Assembly: GCA_900074885.1 (NCBI GenBank)
Contig: FJUW01000011.1
Coordinates: 434,001-498,000, forward strand
Direction of reading: 5' to 3'
DNA: 64,000 nt
DNA from: Rhynchosporium graminicola
Lineage: Eukaryota > Ascomycota > Leotiomycetes > Helotiales > Ploettnerulaceae
This document shows positions 57,300-64,000 of the stretch, in pieces. How positions within the stretch are numbered: position 1 is the first letter of the stretch; every line of letters begins with the position of its first letter. The notes under the pieces were generated by a model that was given only the letters and a program-made list of their open reading frames with translations, was not told the DNA's origin and searched no databases. Position numbers and translations under genes: made by a program.

Positions 57300-59459
57300 A
57301 TGGCGCCCTCTTCCAAGCGCAATGCCCGAGCTCGGAAGGAAGTCAATAAAGACATCGAAATCCCCGACTCCTCCCCCTCCCGCCCCGCAAAGCGAAGAAA
57401 GAATCACAAGGTAAGCTTAGATACCACGACAAAGGCAGCAACAATTCTGACGGCATTGAAGGCCGAGGAAACGGTGGAGGAACCTGTTCCAGAACCCAAG
57501 CCTGAGGAGCCACTGCCCACCAGCCGCGACGATCTCACAATGGACGACGATAGGTTGATCGAGGCGGTTATACCTTTCCTCGCCATGCCTCCTCGATTTG
57601 TCCAAGTTGCGAAGGACCACTCCAATGAGCATTTCGAGCAGACTCCAAATCACTCCGTCACGGCGTATGCGAAGCTCGCGGGTAAGGATTGGTCTTTCTA
57701 CGTCACTGAAATCAAACTCTCTATTGGCCGACCACCTGAGGCCGAGCCAGCAGCACCATCCGGTGAGGGCGGAGACGAATCAGCTGTTTTCCCTAGCAAG
57801 GAGAAGGAGACTGCTATAGACATCGATCTAGGACCAAACAAGGTTGTTTCTCGATCCCATGCAGAGATATTCTACGACAGCGAAAACGAGTGTTGGACTT
57901 TACGGGTTCTGGGCCGCAACGGCGTCAAGATCGATAACTTAAACTTGCGAAGAGGAGATCGACACGTCCTAGTCAACGGAGAAATTCTCGAGATCGGTGG
58001 CGTTGAGATGATGTGGGTTATGCCGACGCCCAATGGGACTCTACAGGTTCACGATAGGTACCTGCAGAGAGCTGGCCTGATCCAAATTGACGACGATAAG
58101 ACTCAAGATGGAGACGAACCCTCACCTGCCTCTGGTCCACTCCATTTCCCAATGAACGGTCAGATGCCAATTGCTCCTGCCCCTCCCAATTATAGACGCC
58201 CAGGAACTCCTCCCGGCCAAAGGAGCAAACATCCATACTTGATAGGAAAGTCTCCTGGATTTCATGGTGGGAGTGCTATGCTCATGAACTCTGAAGATAT
58301 TGACTACAGTCTTGATGCGAATGGTCACTTGAAGCCCTCGTACAGCTATGCTCAGTTGATCAGTCAGGCCATTCTTAATGCCGAAGGCGAGAAGCTGACA
58401 CTTGCTGGTATTTACAATTACATCACGGATAAGTATGCTTATTATCGTCAACAGGTTCCTAGTGGATGGCAGGTGAGTTCAAAGTATTAACGTCACGAAT
58501 TGTTGGTATGCTGATCTTTTGACAGAATTCTATTCGTCACAATCTGTCTCTGAATAAGGCCTTCGCTAAGGTAGCTCGAGAGACTGACGAACCTGGCAAG
58601 GGTATGAAGTGGCATATAGTCCCCGAGATGCGCGACGATATGGCAAGAAGTTGTTTCCGAGGAGGTCGAGGAGGTCATCGAGGCTCACCCGGCACTGGTT
58701 CACCAGCTGCTTTTGTGGCTCGGATCCCCAAGGAAGGAACCCAGAACGGAATGCAGAGACTTAAACCTTCTCCTATCTCGCCTCCCGGCTTAAACTCATT
58801 TAAATCCCACGAACTTCAGCAAACGCCCGACCGAGCAGGACAAATGTCACGATCGATGGAGGACGTTCCTGGTGATGGAAGTCCGCTCCCACGCCACAAG
58901 AAACAGCAAGGAAATTCATTTGGTCTTTCAGATGATACTCCTGGATCTCCTCCTACTCTACCGTCTTCTATGGCGCAGCATGATGAAAACAGCTCGTTCG
59001 TAACCCCCGCTCCTCATCGTGTTCATCCCCGTCTTGCCCCTCCAAGTACCGCTCAACGACCGAGTCAACATATGCCAACCAGTTCTCCAGCTCCATTTTG
59101 GAAATACGCGGACATCGGCAACACGCCAATGAAGGGACCGTCGTTTGACTTAAGTCCTATTAAAGGCTCAGCAGGCGGCGGTCCTGCTCTCCCTCCAAGC
59201 AGCAGTCCTGCCCCAGCCCGTCGACCTTCCGCCGCTAGTCCCACTCGTAATGCTTTACCTGTAAAGCAGGAAGACGCCGACGATATTGAGGATGATGAGG
59301 AGGAGGATCAAGGCTTTGATCTTGCGAGGTATGATATTGTGTTCTAAAACTTCCGACCAAATCTTGGCTAACAGTAATTACAGAGGTTTTCAGAGTATCG
59401 GATCCTACCATGCTCCTGCTGCTACGGGTGTTACTGTCATGGGAGCTGGGTCAACTTGA
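57300..59459 (+). CDS. fkh: Forkhead transcription factor with FHA domain (Fkh1/Fkh2 type)
   Basis: Exons are 57300-58472, 58526-59328 and 59384-59459, with introns of 53 and 55 bp, giving 683 residues. The protein has an FHA phosphopeptide-binding domain (about 130-250, with the core IGRP...[10 protein letters not shown] and GRNGVKIDN) followed by a forkhead DNA-binding domain (about 343-430, [15 protein letters not shown]...[15 protein letters not shown]). The exon 1/2 junction lies inside helix 3, so the intron must be removed to make NSIRHNLSL. The C-terminus is Pro/Ser-rich and acidic, with repeated SP/TP sites typical of CDK targets. This layout is that of yeast Fkh1/Fkh2, which control G2/M cell-cycle genes. 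The start at 57300 is preferred over an upstream in-frame codon at 57273, because [14 protein letters not shown] is the natural basic start. Confidence 0.94.
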
Positions 59460-62400
59460 TGTTCGCTTCTTTTCTCCGCACAAGCATCCTCTTTCTATGA
59501 TTGTTTATGCATGCTTTTCATTTAACAAAAAATCGGCGTTGGGTTTGTTTTTCCTGGAAATTTCCTGGTGGTGGGACTTTGACGAACGGATAGATGAAGG
59601 AACGAATGTCCAACGGCCTCATCTCAATCTCCATTATTTTGTGTTTCCCTTTACCCCCACAAGTTAAGCAGCATAGCGAGGGATGGTGGTTGCTCATCCG
59701 ACAACCAAGATTGTTTTCAAAGAATGGCCACAGTTTGTAACAAAAGACTTGATCTTGCATAGGAGTAATGGATTTCGTCGCTGTTCCTCTGGAGTGCAGG
59801 TGATTGGTCGGGTCAGGTCTGGGTCTGGTTTGGGAAGTTTGGTTGGGTTAGGTTTGCTTGCTGTATCGTAGATTGCGTAGTGCTAGCATTCGAAATGATT
59901 CCCATTACCATTCAGGACGAGTTTCTGTGCTCTGCTACTTCTGGAGGAAATGTGATAGAGAGGTAGGCTCGCTGCTCTAATGATTCCTCATAGGCAGGCA
60001 GTATGAAAGTCATTGTCTGTTTAAGGGTTGGGAAGCCTACATCTTGTGATCTCGTGATAGTGAGGGGGGTACTTGAAGGAGGTATCTCTGGACTCTGGAG
60101 TGTGAAAGGGAGTTTATGAAAGGCGTAACACATAATAAGCCTTACGTACATTTATCTCATGTCATATCCTACAAGTTTTGCTCGTAAATAGATGATTATA
60201 GTATCAGCTATAGTGGCCTCGAGTTTGGCATCTTTTCCATGCCCTTAGGGAGGAATATAAATAAGATGATTCAGAGAGGCTTTCAGGCAGGCAGGTAGGC
60301 TGTTTCAGCTCTCTTGATTCTTAGCCAGCATTAGTACAAGTATCGGTAGATTGGACAGGACATGAGGTGGTAATGGATAACACCTAACCTTTCACTACGA
60401 AGAAGCACTTTCTCAATTCTTTACAGAGATACCAATACAGTGAGTAGTAGAGCGGTTAAATATATTATTTATAATAGGGGCGAAAAGGGAGATGTGCGGA
60501 CCTAAAGAAATTTACTTATTCTAGTTGTGCATAGGTGTTCAACTCATTGCGGTAAAGTCGCTTCCAAACAAAAAGAGGTATTGCTTTCTTTACTCAAGAG
60601 CTCTATACCGCAGTCGCTCTTCTTGTAATAAATAATTGCTGTATATAAGAATTTACTTTTCTTTTGTTATCACCCGATTCTAAAGCCGAGCTTTGTTCTA
60701 TGAGAGGATCGAATTTTGGCTTTCGTATCTGCAGTAGGCCGACGAGGTAAGTAGTAGGTAGGTAGGTATTCCTTGAGGGCTGGGTTAGGTTAATTTTAGT
60801 AGGATCATTGATGATTAAATCGACGATTACGGAGAAACCTTCTGTAGAACACAGATCTGATATCCGCCTAAATTCTAGTATAGTAATAATGTAACACTTT
60901 AGGTAAGTCAAAGGCATTTCTGCATTTCCAATCGTGTATGATCCGTGTACGTCCTTAGAAAGTACCTAGTGGCTTTATCCGCATTATTGAGGTTTGGCGA
61001 GAAGTAAGCTAAGAGATCAGCGTGTGAGTTGTTGGTATAAATGACCTTTGATAAAGAGCTATACACTAGATGATACAGCGGTTAAGTGTTATCGCTGGTC
61101 GACCAGAATCTTATGGCTCTTGCCTAAACAGAGTAATACCTCCAGAACGCAATTATTTGATCGCACTTCAGTTGACTATCTGTTTACCCTTAGATCAAGT
61201 AAAGTCTAGAACGCGCTATATATACATCTCACTTAGTTTGGCTATCTGTATACTCCCAGATCAGGTAAAGTCTTGAGACTCGCAGGAACCCCCGAGTCGA
61301 CCAGGGACACTTAACCGCAACTGCTGTACCATCGTAGGGACTGTTTGATAAAAGCTACCATAGGTGTACTATCATATATTGTTTACATTTGACAACAACT
61401 TCTCCCTCTACGAATCATAAAGTTACACTATATTGAAGTTTATGCCCTCACGGAGTAGTACTGCTTTCGAGCGCCTGCTCTACCCTGCTCACTCAAAGAA
61501 TGCCTCAATGAGTGAAAGTATCAGTGACCTTTGTGGACTGAGAATCAGGATTAGGTATGATCCCCGGATCTTCTCTATTCGGCTCTGCTTTATCGTGTTG
61601 AATCTTGTTGGAATAACTAAATGGCTGAATGCTGTTTTGAAGACTAAGACCGACATCGAGAACATACATTTATATATATACGTGAAGATTTTGACCCTGG
61701 GATGTTTCTCAATCTGCTATAGAAGAGCTATCAAGTGCGATATGTAACAGGTACGCAAGTACCTTAAAATACAAATCTTAAGTCAGGATTATTATGCCTT
61801 ATAAACTCATAAGCTCCCTAGAGAAAGGAAGTGAGTGCTAGCAGATGAACGCTAATTCTCTGCAAGTAAGGCAAGTTTTTCACTACAAAAAGCTAGAAAT
61901 AGTGGAAATGATACGCAAGGCATCTGCCAGGTTTGTACCTTATCGTTCCCCTCTCTTTACATCTTGAATTTTCAAGCTTTAATATGTTCAAACTTATCAT
62001 GACCTGCGGTCTTAGCCATGAACCTTGGTGGTGCGAAGCGAGCTATCCGGACTCTTTGAGTAGTTGAGAACCAGCTCTACACTAGCGAACCACTGACTGA
62101 ATCCTACTCGCTTTCTCCATGGGACTTAACCTGCCCACAGTGGATTTGCAGGGCATATTTGTTAAAGCCTCCCTTTGATGTAAGCCTTGTCAGGTTCCGA
62201 GCCACGAAGAAAGGGAGTAGAGAACGAGTATCAAGGGAGTTGCCAGGATTTTCTGTTATGTGAATTGGACAGTGCCAGCGTTACCACGCTGGAGAATACT
62301 CAAGGTGGGGGAAGGATAAGAGAGGCGACCAGGAATGTATGCAGGTCTGAAGACTTTACTATCCTGGAAGTACCTCCGTAAACAGATGTTCAGTTCAATG

Positions 62401-62640
62401 CGAATGCTAAACTCAATGCGTACCAAAGGTATTTCTTACCTGCCTTCCGAAAACACGAAACCTTATAATGACATCGCTTTCGAACTGGTTCCCGAGATAG
62501 GGAGACAAGGCAAGAGTATTACTCGAATCCAGTGTGAGGGTATCGTCCAGTGCATCTAAGGATGTGTCTCAGAATGAATCAGTTTATAAGACATGAGGAG
62601 CTTCCTTAGTTTCTCTGTATATCAGGGGGCGTCCGAGATA
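59460..62640. other. Intergenic after the forkhead gene
   Basis: No supported gene in about 3.2 kb. The first part is the forkhead 3' UTR. A repeat structure lies at 61070-61333 (listed separately). Short frames such as 61433-61747 have no domain or splice support. Confidence 0.5.
61070..61333. repeat. Short element with inverted arms and an internal tandem duplication
   Basis: The left arm (61070-61105, ATGATACAGCGGTTAAGTGT then TGGTCGACC) is repeated inverted at 61296-61333 (GTCGACCAGGGACACTTAACCGC then TGTACCATC), with small gaps. Between the arms a unit of about 64-66 bp is tandemly duplicated (61144-61207 and 61208-61275), sharing AGAACGC, CTATCTGT, AGATCA and GTAAAGTCT. It could be a foldback element, a MITE relic or a tRNA-derived SINE relic. 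Confidence 0.6.
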
Positions 62641-64000
62641 TATATATAGTAAAAGTCTTGATTCTGTCTATCGCTATAATAGGAGGAACTATCTAAGTGA
62701 AGCTAACTAACGGCACTAAGTACTTAGTGCTATCTTATCTCGTGATAATATCCCGTGATATATACTTAGTACTATTTTATCTTATAATAATATCCTATGA
62801 TATCTCCCCCCCTTAAGTATAAAAAACTCTATCTCTAGAGAAAAAAGACAGTTCGACTAGTAATATATAGTAAATATAAATAGTAATAATTATTAATCTT
62901 CTCTATTGCTCTCCCCTAATAAATCTAATATATCCTTATTAAAATTTAATCTAGTTATGATTTATAGGATTAAAATCATATCCTCTGTATCTCTATTCTC
63001 CTTAGTTACGACTATCTTTATTAAAGCTAGCTTTTTCATTAGTCTAATTACCCGCTTCTCCTTCCCTTTTAGAGTGGATTTAGTAGGCTTTAGTAATATA
63101 ATCGTATCTTTATCGCTATTTTCTATAAGGTTAGAGGTCTAAGTAGTTAGTAAAACTAGACCTGTTAGCTTCTTCTTTAGGTAGGGTTTTCTTAGTTCAT
63201 ATAGTTAGAGTTTAGTATCTAGTACTATTATACTGAAAAGGCGTCTATTTATAGTATTACTCTAGTTTTCTTAATTAACTAGATCTTTAATAGCGTATAT
63301 TATTTCTGTATTTCCTGCGATATAAGTTAGTTCCTATATACTTATTAATTTTCTTAAGAAAGGTATTCTGTTTTTAACTAAGTCTATGACTCTCTAATAA
63401 TATCTTAGCCTTAAGGGTTAATATATTAGGAGTTATAATAGGGCGAAGACAAAAGACTTATAGCGTTTTAGTATACTTCCCTTTAGTTTTATAAAATTAG
63501 TCTTATTAGTTCTCTTTAACTTTCTTCTGCCCTTAGTATCCTTCGACCGGTTATAGTCGACTATACTTACGTATCCTTCTATATCGTTAATAGGAGTTAA
63601 TAGTAATTTCGATTAGATATTATAATCTAAGGATAATATAATTAAATTCGTTATATTTCCTATATTAATATGAGGTTCGATTAAATATAACTATTAATAC
63701 GCTATTATACTACTTTTAATCTCGCTCTGAAAAATTAGGCCCTATACGTTTAGATATTCATATAAGAATATAAGGTCTCTTATCTTATTACTTATAACTA
63801 GTACTTATTATAGTTTAGGCGTAAGTAGAGTTAGAGGGTATCTTAAAACATAGAATAAAATTCCTAATATTACTATTATTAGGTCTAAGTTATAGAAAAG
63901 TACCTAATATAGTAAACCTAATATAAATTCTATATAGTAGCCCGGTCTATTAATATTAATTCTTAGAAGAGCTACTATACTTATAACTATATCTAGTACT
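62640..64000. mobile_element. AT-rich, RIP-like block, probable retroelement relic (cut by window edge)
   Basis: Base composition changes abruptly to very AT-rich, with TAA/TAG/TAT-rich sequence like that inside the gypsy element. A direct tandem 42-bp repeat (62721-62804) and a C tract (about 62806-62813) lie near the left edge. Read on the minus strand, the C tract is a G-rich run, a possible polypurine tract. Minus-strand frames give fragments such as TKSTLKGKEKRVIRLMKKLA and PINDIEGYVSIVDYNRSKD but no domain I can name. The right end is outside the window. Confidence 0.65.
62721..62804 (+). repeat. Tandem 42-bp duplication, transition-diverged
   Basis: Copy 1 (62721-62762) and copy 2 (62763-62804) both start TACTTAGT. 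Most of the differences I see are C-to-T or G-to-A in copy 2, consistent with RIP acting on a duplicated sequence. Confidence 0.75.

Noticed and set aside
1..64000. CRISPR arrays, prokaryotic defence systems, telomere repeats or rRNA operons
   Set aside because: None were seen. Repeats are simple microsatellites, a tandem minisatellite and transposon termini; no TTAGGG arrays or spacer-like structure occur. tRNA genes were looked for by eye only, and none was convincing.

Overview
The window is nuclear DNA of a filamentous ascomycete, most likely of the Leotiomycetes/Pezizomycotina type; that placement is an impression, not a measured result. The reasons are short GT-AG introns of about 45 to 100 bp, typical Pezizomycotina gene content, polypyrimidine and microsatellite-rich intergenic DNA, and AT-rich blocks whose mutations look like repeat-induced point mutation (RIP). 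There are no prokaryotic operons, phage or CRISPR arrays. Layout: 1-5743 is microsatellite-rich with no convincing gene. 5744-6481 is the C-terminal part of TAM41, cut off at a single N (6482) that behaves as an assembly seam. A block with two microsatellites occurs on both sides of that seam. 8411-10177 is a three-finger C2H2 protein. 10178-18057 is mostly gene-poor but holds two decayed genes on the minus strand: a Gid7/WDR26-like WD40 relic and a Ser/Thr kinase pseudogene. From 18058 to 27746 lie a SLC35F6-like transporter, a DUF2985 membrane protein, SEN15, a yippee protein and a ferric reductase. 28986-29778 is an internally deleted pogo/CENP-B-type DNA transposon with perfect terminal inverted repeats. 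32098-34986 (an unassigned large protein) and 35461-39533 (CLU1) are divergent across about 475 bp. 40708-49406 is a complete, RIP-ruined Ty3/gypsy LTR retrotransposon with 134-bp LTRs and a CAGTC target duplication. Its 3' LTR ends 169 bp from the stop codon of a class III aminotransferase (49576-51096, minus). 57300-59459 is an FHA-forkhead transcription factor. From about 62640 to the end is another AT-rich, RIP-like block. The genes are mostly housekeeping and do not form an evident pathway cluster: mitochondrial cardiolipin precursor synthesis (TAM41), tRNA splicing (SEN15), mitochondrial distribution/translation (CLU1), iron reduction, nucleotide-sugar-type transport and transcription control (C2H2, forkhead). 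I found no convincing new biological system. The most interesting points are the transposon structures and their RIP signatures, the kinase and Gid7-like relics, two stopless 48-bp introns inside zinc fingers, and the assembly seam through TAM41.
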